A stretch of DNA of 64,000 bases from Modestobacter caceresii. Lineage in GTDB: Bacteria; Actinomycetota; Actinomycetes; Mycobacteriales; Geodermatophilaceae. Of the stretch, positions 25,384 through 34,594 are shown one piece after another. Under the pieces are notes generated by a model. That model was given only the letters and a program-made list of their open reading frames with translations. It was not told the origin of the DNA and ran no database searches. The stretch is from assembly GCF_000761485.1 (NCBI RefSeq), contig NZ_JPMX01000118.1, forward strand, positions 83,017 to 147,016, written 5' to 3'. Within the stretch, counting starts at the first letter, position 1; each line of letters starts with the position of its first letter. A program made the translations under genes and the position numbers.

Positions 25384-26259
25384 GTGGTCGTACCCGCGCA
25401 CCGTCCACCGGCGCTGCGTGGACGCGTCTTCCGCGGCAGCGCAGCGGTCGGGGCGGGGCTGCTCACCCGGCGGCAGCTGGACAGCAGCGCCTGGCACCGG
25501 CTCTTCCGCGACGTCTACGCGTGCGCCGACCTGACCGTCACGCACGAGCTCCGCGCCGTGGCCGCCGCGTCGGTCCTGCTGCCGGGCGCTGTCGTCACCG
25601 GAGCCAGTGCCGCCGTCCTGTGGGGCCTGGCCGCAGCCGGCCCGGAGGACGACGTGCAGCTGACCGTGCCGCCCGCGACGCGGACCAGCGTGGTCAGCGG
25701 CGTGCGCGTGAGCCGCGCGGCGCTCCGTCCCGGCGACGTCACCCGCCGGCGCGGTGTCCCGGTCACCACGCCCGAACGGACCGCCGTGTCGCTGGGCGCC
25801 GACCGCCCGCTCGACGAGGCCGTGGTGCTCATCGACCAGCTCGCCGCCGCCGGCCTGCTCGACCTCGGCGACGTCCGGGCCATGGCCGCGGCGACCACCG
25901 GCCGAGGGTGCCGGCGGGCCCGGGCCGCCGCCGGACTGGCGGACGGACTGGCCGGCTCACCCCAGGGGACCCGGCTGCGGTTGCTGCTGTACCGCGCCGG
26001 GCTGCCGACGCCGGTCGCCCAGCACTCCGTGCACGACGGGCGGGTGTTCGTGGCCCGGGTCGACTTCGCCTGGCCCGAGCAGCGACTGGCCCTGGAGGAC
26101 GACGGGCTGTGGCACGCCGAGCCCGGCCAGTTCGCCGCCGCCCGCCGTCGGCTCGACCGACTGCTGGCCGCGGGCTGGCGGGTCCTCTTCGTGACCGCGG
26201 CCGACCTGCACCGGCCCGATCAGCTGATCACCCGGATCGCGGCCGAACTGGCTCGCTGA
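25384..26259 (+). CDS. AbiEi-like / DUF559-type endonuclease-fold protein
   Basis: Protein of 291 aa. The N-terminal half resembles the AbiEi antitoxin N-terminal helix-turn-helix plus core seen in many actinobacterial orphan proteins (LLTRRQLDSSAWHRLFRDVYAC, then VVTGASAAVLWGL). The C-terminal ~100 residues carry the DUF559/very-short-patch-repair-like motif VARVDFAWPEQRLALEDDGLWH, where Asp, Glu and Asp could form a nuclease site. No partner toxin is adjacent. Start GTG 25384 is uncertain; the open frame continues upstream through the inverted repeat. Function unknown; it may be an orphan defence-type or repair gene. Confidence 0.7.
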   Translation: MVVPAHRPPALRGRVFRGSAAVGAGLLTRRQLDSSAWHRLFRDVYACADLTVTHELRAVAAASVLLPGAVVTGASAAVLWGLAAAGPEDDVQLTVPPATRTSVVSGVRVSRAALRPGDVTRRRGVPVTTPERTAVSLGADRPLDEAVVLIDQLAAAGLLDLGDVRAMAAATTGRGCRRARAAAGLADGLAGSPQGTRLRLLLYRAGLPTPVAQHSVHDGRVFVARVDFAWPEQRLALEDDGLWHAEPGQFAAARRRLDRLLAAGWRVLFVTAADLHRPDQLITRIAAELAR

Positions 26260-26311
26260 GTGTCGACTCGTCGACCCCTCACGCGGGGGCGACAGGTCGA
26301 CAACTCGACAC
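26260..26311. repeat. Nested inverted repeat, right of the AbiEi/DUF559-like gene
   Basis: Starts on the base after the gene's TGA. Arms of 17 nt (26260-26276 and 26295-26311) pair with two mismatches. The right arm, read on the minus strand, is GTGTCGAGTTGTCGACC, identical to the core of the left element at 25261-25277. It could also serve as a terminator for the gene and its convergent neighbour. Confidence 0.7.
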
Positions 26312-26331
26312 GCGGGGAGCGAGCGCCGCCC

Positions 26332-27807
26332 TCAGGTGGGCGGGGCGGGGCGGAGGGGCGGGGCGTCCCGGATGCCGAAGACCTCGCGCAGGGCGACCCG
26401 GGCGGCGTTGTCGCCGCAGTGGCCGTGCACGGCGGGCCCGGGCGGGGTCGCCGAGGACGCCAGGTAGGTGCCGCGGACCGGGGTCTTGTAGGTGTTCCAC
26501 CGCGGGACCGGCCGGGCCAGCATCTGCCGCAGCGACGCCTCGCCGTTGGAGATGTCCCCGCCGACGTCGTTGGGGTTCCAGCGCTCCATCTCCCCGGCGT
26601 GCATGGTGTGCCGGGCCAGGATCGTGTCCCGGAACCCGGGGGCGAACCGCTCCACCTGCGCCTCGATCGCCTCCGTCATGTCGACGGTCGAGCCGTGCGG
26701 CACGTGCACGTAGGCCCAGAAGACGTGCCCGCCCTCCGGGGCGCGCGAGGGGTCGACGACCGTGGGCTGGACGGCGAGCACGTACGGCTGGTCGGTGATC
26801 CGCCCGGCCGCCGGCGCGGCCTCCCCGGCGATCGTCTCCTCCATCGTCCCGGCGACGTGCACCGTGCCGGCCCGGCGGACGTCGGCGTTGGCCCACGGCA
26901 CCGGCTCCGACAGCGCCCAGTCGACCTTGAAGACCCCGGGCCCGTGCTTGTACCGCTCCACCCAGCGCCGGTAGCCCGGGGACACCTGGTTGCCGGCCAT
27001 CGCCACGAACGCGCTGGGCGAGGTGTCCAGCAGCACGGCCGGGACGCCGTCGAACTCGCGCAGGTCGGTGACCTCGTGGCCGGTGACGACCTCGCCGCCC
27101 TGCTGCTCCAGGGCGGTGACCATCGCGTCGGCCAGCCGCTGCGAGCCGCCCTCGATCAGCGGCCAGCCGTTGTGGTGGCTCATCATCCCCAGGAACATGC
27201 CCAGCGCCGCGGTCAGCGGGCGGCTCAGGTCGAGCATCCCGTGCGCGGCGGCACCGGCGATCAGCGCCCGGGCCGCGTCGTCGTCGAAGTGCCGGCGGGC
27301 CAGCCAGCCCACGCTGGGCAGCCCCTGCAGCCCGAAGCCGGCGATCCCGGCGAACCCCTTCACCGGCGGCAGCCGCCGGAACGCGGAGGTCAGGAAGAAG
27401 TCGGTGATCTCGTCGGCCTGGCGCAGCAGCGGCCCGAAGAGCCTGCGGTAGCCACGCTCGTCCCGGCCCAACCCGGCGGCGGTCTGCTCCAGCGAGTGGT
27501 GCGAGACCGCAGCGCGGCCGCCGTCCAGCGGGTGGGCGAAGTTGATCTCCGGCTGCAGCAGGCGGACCCCGCGGGAGGCCAGGTCGAACTCGTGGAAGAA
27601 CGGCGCGGTCGCGGCCATCGGGTGCACCGAGGCGCAGATGTCGTGCTGGTAGCCCGGCAGCGTCACCTCCTCGGTGCGCAGCCCCCCGCCGGCCCGCTCG
27701 CCGCGTTCGACCACCTGCACCGACAGCCCGGCCGCGGCCAGCCGCAGTGCGCCTGCCAGCCCGTTCGGTCCGGCTCCGACGACGACGGCATCCGGGGTCC
27801 CGTTCAC
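26332..27807 (-). CDS. FAD-dependent oxidoreductase of the phytoene-desaturase/PYROXD2 type
   Basis: Flavoprotein of 491 aa. An N-terminal Rossmann site DAVVVGAGPNGLAGALRLA with a trailing acidic residue (VVERGERAGGG) binds FAD; SVHPMAATAPFFHEF and the C-terminal GHCGDNAARVALREV are typical of PYROXD2-like CrtI relatives rather than true carotenoid desaturases. Start GTG 27807 places the FAD motif right at the N-terminus and lies 23 bp after the meaB stop, so it is probably last in a thiolase-meaB-oxidoreductase operon. Substrate unknown. Confidence 0.82.
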   Translation of the reverse strand: MNGTPDAVVVGAGPNGLAGALRLAAAGLSVQVVERGERAGGGLRTEEVTLPGYQHDICASVHPMAATAPFFHEFDLASRGVRLLQPEINFAHPLDGGRAAVSHHSLEQTAAGLGRDERGYRRLFGPLLRQADEITDFFLTSAFRRLPPVKGFAGIAGFGLQGLPSVGWLARRHFDDDAARALIAGAAAHGMLDLSRPLTAALGMFLGMMSHHNGWPLIEGGSQRLADAMVTALEQQGGEVVTGHEVTDLREFDGVPAVLLDTSPSAFVAMAGNQVSPGYRRWVERYKHGPGVFKVDWALSEPVPWANADVRRAGTVHVAGTMEETIAGEAAPAAGRITDQPYVLAVQPTVVDPSRAPEGGHVFWAYVHVPHGSTVDMTEAIEAQVERFAPGFRDTILARHTMHAGEMERWNPNDVGGDISNGEASLRQMLARPVPRWNTYKTPVRGTYLASSATPPGPAVHGHCGDNAARVALREVFGIRDAPPLRPAPPT

Positions 27808-27830
27808 GCCGCCATCCTGCCCGCCGCCCC

Positions 27831-28862
27831 CTAGAGGTGCGCGATGAGCTGGTCGGCCGCGCGGTAGGGGTCGGTCTCCCCCGCCACCACCTGCTCGGCC
27901 AGGGCACCGAGCGCCGCGGAGCCGGAGACGTCGCCCATCCGCTCCCGCAGCCCGGCGACCGCGATCGCCTCGACCTCGCGGGCGGCGCGCTCGACCCGCC
28001 GCCGGCGCCCCTCCCCGGAGGAGTCCAGCCACTCGCCGTGCTCGGCGAGCCGGGCCAGGACGTCGTCGACCCCGTTGTCGGTGTCGCGGGAGGCGACCGT
28101 CTTCACGATCGGTGGGCGCCAGGCCCCGGCCTCGGTGTGCCGGCCGCCGAGGGAGAGCATCGCCCGCAGGTCGCGCACGGTGGTGTCCGCGCCGTCCCGG
28201 TCGGCCTTGTTGACGACGAAGACGTCGGCGACCTCGAGGATGCCGGCCTTGGCCGCCTGGATCCCGTCACCCATCCCCGGCGCCAGCAGCACCAGCGTGG
28301 TGTCGGCGAGCGAGGCGACCTCCAGCTCGGACTGCCCCACCCCGACGGTCTCCACCAGGACGACGTCGCAGCCGGCGGCGTCGAGCACCCGCATCGCCTG
28401 CGGGGTGGCCCAGGCCAGCCCGCCGAGGTGGCCGCGGGAGGCCATCGAGCGGATGTAGACACCACTGTCGCCGGCGTGGTCCTGCATCCGCACCCGGTCG
28501 CCCAGCAGCGCGCCGCCGGAGAAGGGGGACGACGGGTCGACCGCCAGCACCCCGACCCGCTGGCCGGCCCGGCGGAAGGCACGCACGAGGGCGGTCGTGG
28601 TCGTGGACTTCCCCACCCCGGGCGGGCCGGTGAGGCCCAGGACCCGGGCCCGGCCGGTGTGCGGCGCCAGCGCGGCCGCGACCTCGCGCAGCAGCGGGCT
28701 GGCGTCCTCGACGAGGGAGATCAGCCGGGCCACCGAGCGGGCGTCGCCCTCGCGGGCGCGGGACACCAGGGTGCCGACGTCGGCCGCCCGCCGGCCCCGC
28801 CGCCCCGACGGGACGACGGCGGCCGGCGACTGGACGGCCGTGCCCTCCGGCGGCGAGGTCAC
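27831..28862 (-). CDS. meaB: Methylmalonyl-CoA mutase-associated GTPase MeaB
   Basis: G3E GTPase of 343 aa that guards and reloads B12-dependent acyl-CoA mutases. Walker A is [13 protein letters not shown]; base-specificity motif NKADRDGAD and [13 protein letters not shown] (switch region) are clear. Its GTG start overlaps the thiolase stop (GTGA), a four-base overlap implying coupled translation. Three client systems are in the window: the IcmA-type mutase at 22.9 kb, MeaA at 44.3 kb and the adenosyltransferase at 48.2 kb. Confidence 0.93.
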   Translation of the reverse strand: MTSPPEGTAVQSPAAVVPSGRRGRRAADVGTLVSRAREGDARSVARLISLVEDASPLLREVAAALAPHTGRARVLGLTGPPGVGKSTTTTALVRAFRRAGQRVGVLAVDPSSPFSGGALLGDRVRMQDHAGDSGVYIRSMASRGHLGGLAWATPQAMRVLDAAGCDVVLVETVGVGQSELEVASLADTTLVLLAPGMGDGIQAAKAGILEVADVFVVNKADRDGADTTVRDLRAMLSLGGRHTEAGAWRPPIVKTVASRDTDNGVDDVLARLAEHGEWLDSSGEGRRRRVERAAREVEAIAVAGLRERMGDVSGSAALGALAEQVVAGETDPYRAADQLIAHL

Positions 28863-30064
28863 GCCCGGGCGGGCACGTGCAGGACCAGCGCGTCGCCCTG
28901 GCCACCGCCGCCACACAGCGCCGCGGCACCCACCCCGCCACCGCGGCGGCCGAGCTCGAGCACCAGGTGCAGCACGATCCGGGCGCCGCTCATCCCGATC
29001 GGGTGGCCCAGCGCGATGGCGCCCCCGTTGGGGTTGACCTTCTCCGGGTCGACCGCCAGCTCGCGGGTGGAGACGATGCCGACGGCGGCGAACGCCTCGT
29101 TGAGCTCGACCAGGTCCAGGTCGGCGGGGTCGATGCCCTCCCGCGCACAGGCCTTGGCGATCGCCCGTGAGGGCTGGCTCTGCAGCGTGGCGTCCGGCCC
29201 CGCGACGACGCCGTGCGCACCGATCTCGGCGAGCACGGTCAGCCCCAGCTCCTCGGCCCTGGCCGCGGACATGACCACGACCGCGCAGGCGCCGTCGGAG
29301 ATCTGCGAGGCGGTCGCGGCGGTGATCGTGCCGTCCTTCGAGAACGCCGGCTTCAGCCGGCCCAGGCTCTCCGCGGTGGTGTCCGGGCGGATGCCCTCGT
29401 CCTCGCGGAACTCGATCGGGTCGCCCTTGCGCTGCGGGATGAGCACCGGGGTGATCTCGTCGTCGAACAGGCCGTTCTTCTGCGCTGCGGCGGCCTTCTG
29501 GTGGCTGGCGGCGGCGAAGGCGTCCTGCTCCTCGCGGGTCAGCCCGTACCGGCTGTTGGCCTGCTCGGTGAGCGCGCCCATCGCCACCTGGTCGAAGGTG
29601 TCGGTGAGCCCGTCGTGGGCCATCGCGTCGACCAGCGTGGCGTCGCCGTACTTGACGCCGGTGCGCGAGGTGGGCAGCAGGTGCGGCGCCTGGGTCATCG
29701 ACTCCATGCCCCCGGCGACCACGACCTCGAACTCACCGGCCCGGATCAGCTGGTCGGCCAGCGCGATCGCGTCCATGCCGGACAGGCACACCTTGTTCAG
29801 CGTGAACGAGGGCACCGACATCGGGATGCCGCCGGCCACCGCCGCGGGCCGGGCCGGGTTCTGGCCGGCGCCGGCCTGGATGACGTGGCCCATGATCACG
29901 TAGTCGACCTGGTCGCCGGTGATGCCGGCACGCTCGAGCGCCGCCTTGATAGCGATCCCGCCGAGGTCGGCGGCGGAGAAGTCCTTCAGCGAGCCGAGCA
30001 GGCGGCCCATCGGGGTACGAGCACCCCCGACGATGACGGAACGGGTGGATGCGGGCTGGCTCAT
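28859..30064 (-). CDS. Acetyl-CoA C-acetyltransferase (thiolase)
   Basis: Thiolase of 401 aa. The acylated cysteine is Cys93 in [11 protein letters not shown], the general-base His354 is in [10 protein letters not shown], and the second cysteine Cys384 is in [17 protein letters not shown] is also present. It condenses two acetyl-CoA to acetoacetyl-CoA, the entry step of the ethylmalonyl-CoA route, or cleaves 3-ketoacyl-CoA. It is coupled to meaB and divergent from the epimerase and ccr genes. M. tuberculosis has fadA4 at the matching place (Rv1323, from memory). Confidence 0.93.
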   Translation of the reverse strand: MSQPASTRSVIVGGARTPMGRLLGSLKDFSAADLGGIAIKAALERAGITGDQVDYVIMGHVIQAGAGQNPARPAAVAGGIPMSVPSFTLNKVCLSGMDAIALADQLIRAGEFEVVVAGGMESMTQAPHLLPTSRTGVKYGDATLVDAMAHDGLTDTFDQVAMGALTEQANSRYGLTREEQDAFAAASHQKAAAAQKNGLFDDEITPVLIPQRKGDPIEFREDEGIRPDTTAESLGRLKPAFSKDGTITAATASQISDGACAVVVMSAARAEELGLTVLAEIGAHGVVAGPDATLQSQPSRAIAKACAREGIDPADLDLVELNEAFAAVGIVSTRELAVDPEKVNPNGGAIALGHPIGMSGARIVLHLVLELGRRGGGVGAAALCGGGGQGDALVLHVPARA

Positions 30065-30280
30065 CGAGGCTCCAGTGGCTTCCGGTCACCGCCGTTGGCG
30101 ACCGTCTCGGCAGGACACCGCGCAGTTCCTCGGGCAGTCCCTCGGGGCACCACGGGCTGCCGCCAGGATAGGGCTCGCGCCGTCCGGCGGGCCCGGGCCG
30201 GTGACTGCGGCCACCGAACGAGCGTGAACCCCGTCACAACCAGCTGCCGGTGGCCGAGCGACGGCGGCAGGATGCGCGGC

Positions 30281-30733
30281 ATGACCTCCGCCGTGCCCGA
30301 CGACGCGCACACCGGCCTGTTCACCACGATCGACCACGTCGGCATCGCCGTCCCAGACCTGGACGAGGCGATCGCCTTCTACGCGAGGACCTTCGGCATC
30401 CACTCGGTCCACGAGGAGACCAACGAGGAGCAGGGCGTCCGCGAGGCGATGCTCGCGCTCGGCGACGGCGAGACCCGGGTCCAGCTGCTCGCACCCCTGA
30501 CCCCGGAGTCCACCATCGCGAAGTTCATCGGCCGTTCGGGCCCGGGCCTGCAGCAGCTGGCCTTCCGGGTCACCGACGTCGAGGCGGCGAGTGCTGCGCT
30601 GCGCGAGCGCGGCCTCCGGCTGCTCTACGACGAGCCCCGCCGCGGCACCTCCGACAGCCGGGTCAACTTCGTGCACCCCAAGGACGCCGGCGGGGTGCTG
30701 ATCGAGCTGGTCGAACCCGCCACCGACGGATGA
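30281..30733 (+). CDS. mce: Methylmalonyl-CoA (ethylmalonyl-CoA) epimerase
   Basis: VOC-fold epimerase of 150 aa. FTTIDHVGIAVPDLDEAIAFY supplies the first metal histidine, QQLAFRVTDVEAA the middle one and GGVLIELVEP the C-terminal glutamate ligand. It interconverts the (2S) and (2R) forms of methylmalonyl-CoA, and the same enzyme serves ethylmalonyl-CoA in Ccr pathways. ATG 30281 has AGGA eight bases upstream; an ATG three codons earlier (30272) lacks that spacing. It stands 101 bp before ccr in the same direction. Confidence 0.92.
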   Translation: MTSAVPDDAHTGLFTTIDHVGIAVPDLDEAIAFYARTFGIHSVHEETNEEQGVREAMLALGDGETRVQLLAPLTPESTIAKFIGRSGPGLQQLAFRVTDVEAASAALRERGLRLLYDEPRRGTSDSRVNFVHPKDAGGVLIELVEPATDG

Positions 30734-30741
30734 GTTGCCTG

Positions 30742-30780
30742 GGTCACATGACCTGGTCAACCGGAGCTACTGGTCAGTAG
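30742..30780 (+). promoter_or_regulatory. Candidate operators upstream of ccr
   Basis: Two palindromes lie between mce and ccr. GGTCAnnTGACC is at 30742-30753. CTACTGGTCAGTAG at 30767-30780 has 6-bp arms and closely matches the palindrome in the meaA promoter (CTACTGGCCAGTAA, 46350-46363). The second site is 54 bp upstream of the ccr ATG. No confident -10 box was found here. Confidence 0.5.
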
Positions 30781-30834
30781 CCTCCGCGCCACCACCTGCA
30801 CCCTCCGAGCCAACGACGACCCGGGAGCGCACGC

Positions 30835-32166
30835 ATGGACCAGATCAGGGACGCCATCCTCGCCGACGACCTCGACGCGATCGGAGGGCTCCCGACACCG
30901 GGGTCCTACCGCGCCGTGCTGGTCCGCAAGGACGAACAGGACATGTTCGAGGGCCTGCCCACCAAGGGGAAGGACCCCCGCAAGGCCCTGCACGTGGAGG
31001 AGGTGCCGACCCCGGAGATCGGGCCGGGCGAGGCGCTGATCGCGGTGATGGCCTCCTCGGTCAACTACAACACCGTCTGGACGTCGATCTTCGAGCCGGT
31101 CTCGACCTTCGGCTTCCTCGCCCGCTACGGCCGGCTCAACGACCTGACCAGGAAGCACGACCTGCCGTACCACGTGGTCGGCTCGGACCTCGCCGGCGTC
31201 GTGGTCGCGGTCGGCCCCGGGGTCAACAAGTGGAAGCCCGGCGACGAGGTCGTCGCCCACTGCCTGTCCGTCGAGCTCGAGGACCCGGCCGGCCACGACG
31301 ACACGATGATGGACCCGCAGCAGCGGATCTGGGGCTTCGAGACCAACTTCGGCGGCCTGGCCGAGCTGTCCCTGGTCAAGAGCAACCAGCTGATGCCCAA
31401 GCCGGCGCACCTCACCTGGGAGGAGGCGGCCTGCCCGGGGCTGGTCAACTCCACCGCCTACCGGCAGCTGGTCAGCCACAACGGCGCGAACATGAAGCAG
31501 GGCGACGTCGTCCTGATCTGGGGCGCCTCCGGCGGGCTCGGCTCCTACGCCACCCAGATGGCGCTCAACGGCGGGGCCATCCCGGTGTGTGTGGTCAGCA
31601 GCCCGGAGAAGGCCGAGATCGTCCGCCGGATGGGCGCCGAGCTGGTCATCGACCGCTCCGCGGAGGGCTACCGGTTCTGGAAGGACGAGGAGACCCAGGA
31701 CCCGAAGGAGTGGCAGCGGCTCGGGGCGAAGATCCGCGAGCTGACCGGCGGGGACGACGCCGACATCGTCTTCGAGCACCCCGGCCGGGAGACCTTCGGC
31801 GCCAGCGTCTACGTCGCCAAGAAGGGCGGCACGATCGTCACCTGCGCCTCGACCAGCGGCTTCCTCCACTCCTACGACAACCGCTACCTCTGGATGAACC
31901 TCAAGCGGATCGTCGGCTCGCACTTCGCCAACTACCGCGAGGCCTGGGAGGCCAACCGGCTGATCGACCGGGGCCTGATCCACCCGACGCTGTCGAAGAC
32001 CTACGCCATGGACGACGTCGGCCAGGCCGCCTACGACGTCCACCGCAACCTGCACCAGGGCAAGGTCGGCGTGCTGACCCTCGCCCCGGAGGAGGGCCTG
32101 GGCGTGAAGGACCCGGCCAAGCGGGAGCGGCACCTGACGGCGATCAACCGCTTCCGCGACGTGTGA
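30835..32166 (+). CDS. ccrA: Crotonyl-CoA carboxylase/reductase
   Basis: Medium-chain dehydrogenase/reductase of 443 aa that reductively carboxylates crotonyl-CoA to (2S)-ethylmalonyl-CoA with NADPH and CO2, the signature enzyme of the ethylmalonyl-CoA pathway. The CO2-pocket residues known from Kitasatospora Ccr are conserved: Asn79 (SVNYNTVW), Phe168-Glu169 (IWGFETNFGG) and the late His in GSHFANYREAWE, which argues for carboxylase rather than plain reductase function. The NADPH fold is WGASGGLGSYATQ. GGGAG precedes the start. Confidence 0.96.
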   Translation: MDQIRDAILADDLDAIGGLPTPGSYRAVLVRKDEQDMFEGLPTKGKDPRKALHVEEVPTPEIGPGEALIAVMASSVNYNTVWTSIFEPVSTFGFLARYGRLNDLTRKHDLPYHVVGSDLAGVVVAVGPGVNKWKPGDEVVAHCLSVELEDPAGHDDTMMDPQQRIWGFETNFGGLAELSLVKSNQLMPKPAHLTWEEAACPGLVNSTAYRQLVSHNGANMKQGDVVLIWGASGGLGSYATQMALNGGAIPVCVVSSPEKAEIVRRMGAELVIDRSAEGYRFWKDEETQDPKEWQRLGAKIRELTGGDDADIVFEHPGRETFGASVYVAKKGGTIVTCASTSGFLHSYDNRYLWMNLKRIVGSHFANYREAWEANRLIDRGLIHPTLSKTYAMDDVGQAAYDVHRNLHQGKVGVLTLAPEEGLGVKDPAKRERHLTAINRFRDV

Positions 32167-32245
32167 CGACGGGCCACCTGGGAGTTGGCTGGGTGCGGCC
32201 CTCGACACGCTGACTGCGGCACTGGATCAATGCGAGGATGAGGGC

Positions 32246-33604
32246 ATGAGCGACCCCCGCGACGACGAGTTCGGTTTCCGCGACGGCGGCCCCACCTTCG
32301 ACGTGGTGCGCAAGGGGTACGACCGCGACCAGGTCGCCGAGACGCTGGCCAGCCTGGACGCCGACCTGCGGGTGGCGTTGGCCGACCGGGACGCCGCCGT
32401 GTCCCGGTCGGCCGACCTCGCCCGTCAGCTGCAGGCGCTGCACGGCGAGGTCGAGTCGCTGCGGCGCCGCGCCGCCAGTGCCAGCGCGCCCACGTTCGAG
32501 AACATGGGCGAGCGCATCTCCAACATGCTGCAGCTCGCGCAGGACGAGGCGTCGGAGATCCGCCGCCAGGCCGAGGAGCAGGCCGCCCAGCTGCAGGCCG
32601 CCGTCGCCGCCGAGGCGGAGGCGATCCGGGAGCGGATCGCCGGCGAGGAGCGCGCCCTCGGGGAGCGCTCGGCCGCCAGCCGGGCCGAGGCCGAGCGCCT
32701 GGTCGGCGAAGCGCGCCAGCACGCTGAGCAGATCGCCGCGGTCGCCCAGTCCCGCGCCGATGACCTGGTCACCAAGGCCCGGGAGCGGGTGGCCCAGCTG
32801 GACGCCGACTCCGTGGGCCGTCGCACCAAGGCCGAGCAGGACTTCGAGATCGCCCAGCGGGCCCGCCGCACCGAGGCCGCCCGGCTGGAGGAGGAGCGCG
32901 AGCAGTCCTCGATCGCCGCCGCCCAGCAGCGGATCGCCGAGGCCGACGAGCGGGCGCACCACACGCTCACCGAGGTGGAGGCCTCGGCGGCGGCGATCCG
33001 GAAGGTCCGGGACGACCTGACCCGCCGGCTGGCCGACGTGCGCACCCTGCTCGGCCGGCTGCCGGACCTCTCCGACCAGGCGCCGCAGGACGAGGAGCCG
33101 CGACCGACGGCTCCGGCCGAGACTGTCCAGCAGGCCGAGGCGGCCCCGTCGCAGCCCACCGCGGCCGGGTCCGAGCAGGACGGGCCGTCCCAGCTCACCG
33201 GGGAGCAGCCCACCGGGGAGCAGCCCAGCGCGGCGGACCGCCCGGCCGCCCCGGAGCCGGAGGCCGCTCAGCCGCAGCCCACCGAGACCCAGGCCGTGCC
33301 GGTCCAGTCCGTCCAGACGCAGTCGGTCCCGGCCCAGTCGGTGCCCACGGCCGGTGCCCAGCAGCCGGTCCGGACGCCGGCACCGGCCCACCCGAGCCAG
33401 CAGCAGGCACCCGCGGCAGAGCGGACGACGGCGGGCCGGTCGACGGCGGAGCAGCCGGCGGCCGAGCGGGCACCGCAGCAGCGGCCCCAGCCCGGCGTGC
33501 GGCAGACGCCGCCGGTACCGGCCCGCGGTCCGGTGACGCGGGTCCAGCCGACCCCGGCCGTGCCGGCCGGCCAGGGCGGGCCGCCCCCGGCGAACCGGAG
33601 CTGA
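32246..33604 (+). CDS. DivIVA-domain coiled-coil protein
   Basis: Protein of 452 aa. Residues ~15-50 (FDVVRKGYDRDQVAETLASLD) resemble the membrane-associating N-terminus of DivIVA/Wag31. Residues ~40-270 are an almost unbroken Ala/Glu/Arg heptad-rich coiled coil, and ~280-452 are a disordered Pro/Gln/Ala tail with short duplications (TGEQPTGEQPS, QSVQTQSVPAQSVP). GAGG precedes ATG 32246 at 8 nt. DivIVA relatives mark cell poles and curved membrane in actinobacteria, but this is unlikely to be the main Wag31, which sits beside the ftsZ/sepF cluster. Its role here, just after ccr, is unknown. Confidence 0.75.
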   Translation: MSDPRDDEFGFRDGGPTFDVVRKGYDRDQVAETLASLDADLRVALADRDAAVSRSADLARQLQALHGEVESLRRRAASASAPTFENMGERISNMLQLAQDEASEIRRQAEEQAAQLQAAVAAEAEAIRERIAGEERALGERSAASRAEAERLVGEARQHAEQIAAVAQSRADDLVTKARERVAQLDADSVGRRTKAEQDFEIAQRARRTEAARLEEEREQSSIAAAQQRIAEADERAHHTLTEVEASAAAIRKVRDDLTRRLADVRTLLGRLPDLSDQAPQDEEPRPTAPAETVQQAEAAPSQPTAAGSEQDGPSQLTGEQPTGEQPSAADRPAAPEPEAAQPQPTETQAVPVQSVQTQSVPAQSVPTAGAQQPVRTPAPAHPSQQQAPAAERTTAGRSTAEQPAAERAPQQRPQPGVRQTPPVPARGPVTRVQPTPAVPAGQGGPPPANRS

Positions 33605-33696
33605 CCGCGGCCACTGCTCCGCGGCGGCCCTGGTCGGCGCACCTCGCCCGCACTGCACGGGATCGAAGGAACCGACCAGCACCGGAGCGGAGCACC

Positions 33697-34584
33697 GTGC
33701 CCCGGCTGTCGCGGACCACGCTCGTCGCCGTGCTCACCGCGGGCCTGTGCGCGCTCGGGCTGCCGCTCACCTCCGGGGCGGCGGCCGCGCCCGTGGCCGA
33801 CAGCGGCCCGGTGGACAGCGGCCTGGTCCGGATGGCCCACCTCTCCCCGGACACCCCCTCGGTCGATGCCACCATCGACGCGGTGTCCGAGCCGGACGTG
33901 GAGGTCGTGCTGCCCGCGGTCGGCTACGGCGACGTCTCGCCCTACCAGCGGGTGCCGGCGGGCACGTACACCGTCAGCGCCCGCGCGGCCGGGGCCGACC
34001 CGGGCAGCCCGCCGGTGCTGGCCACCACGGTCACCGTGGCCCCCGGGAGCGCGACCACGGTCGTCGGCGTGGGGCTCTTCGCCGACCTGGGCCTCGCCGT
34101 GCTGACCGACGACCTCACGCTGCCGCCGGCCGGTTCCTCCCGCGCCCGGGTCCTCAACGCCGGTTCGACCGGCTCCCCGCTGGACGTCGCCCTGGGCGGG
34201 GGCACCGTGCTCGCCACCGGCCTGGCGTTCGCCGACTCGACCGACCCCGTCGACGTGCCCGGTGGCGCCGGCACGCTCGTCGTCAGCGGCGCCGACGGCA
34301 CCTCTGCCGAGCTGCCCGTCGACCTCGCCGCCGGGGCCGTCCACACCGTGCTCGTCCTGGACCGCGAGGGAGGCGGGCTCACCGTGACGACCACGCTCGA
34401 CGCCGCCGGCCCGGGCGTCGTGCCGGTCGGCGGGGTGGAGGCCGGCGGTGGTGGCACCGCGGCTGACGACGGGCTGCCGGTCGGCCGCGCTGCGCTCGCC
34501 GCCCTCTCGCTCACCGCCCTGCTGCTGGCCGTCGGGGTGCGCCGGCCCCGCCGTGGCCACGCACCGCCGTCCTCGACGTCCTGA
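33697..34584 (+). CDS. DUF4397 surface protein with C-terminal membrane anchor
   Basis: Secreted protein of 295 aa starting at GTG 33697 (GGAGCGGAGC upstream). A Sec signal peptide (residues ~1-31, cleavage near GAAAAP) is followed by a DUF4397 region with the repeated VRMAHLSPDTPSVD and SRARVLNAGSTGSPLDV sequences, a Gly-rich linker, then DDGLPVGRAALAALSL, a hydrophobic helix and a basic RRPRRG tail. That end looks like a cell-wall sorting signal with LPVG in place of LPxTG. The sortase gene begins 10 bp later, so this is its likely substrate; wall attachment is inferred. Confidence 0.8.
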   Translation: MPRLSRTTLVAVLTAGLCALGLPLTSGAAAAPVADSGPVDSGLVRMAHLSPDTPSVDATIDAVSEPDVEVVLPAVGYGDVSPYQRVPAGTYTVSARAAGADPGSPPVLATTVTVAPGSATTVVGVGLFADLGLAVLTDDLTLPPAGSSRARVLNAGSTGSPLDVALGGGTVLATGLAFADSTDPVDVPGGAGTLVVSGADGTSAELPVDLAAGAVHTVLVLDREGGGLTVTTTLDAAGPGVVPVGGVEAGGGGTAADDGLPVGRAALAALSLTALLLAVGVRRPRRGHAPPSSTS

Positions 34585-34594
34585 CCGGCCGACG

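Noticed and set aside
24927..26798. A 623-codon plus-strand frame across marR, the repeats and the AbiEi/DUF559-like gene
   Set aside because: Low-complexity Arg/Pro/Ala translation overlapping the supported gene in another frame.
30733..30835. A B12 riboswitch upstream of the B12-linked genes
   Set aside because: No B12-box-like conserved sequence was visible upstream of ccr, meaA or the adenosyltransferase gene, and meaA and the adenosyltransferase gene appear leaderless, leaving no room for one.
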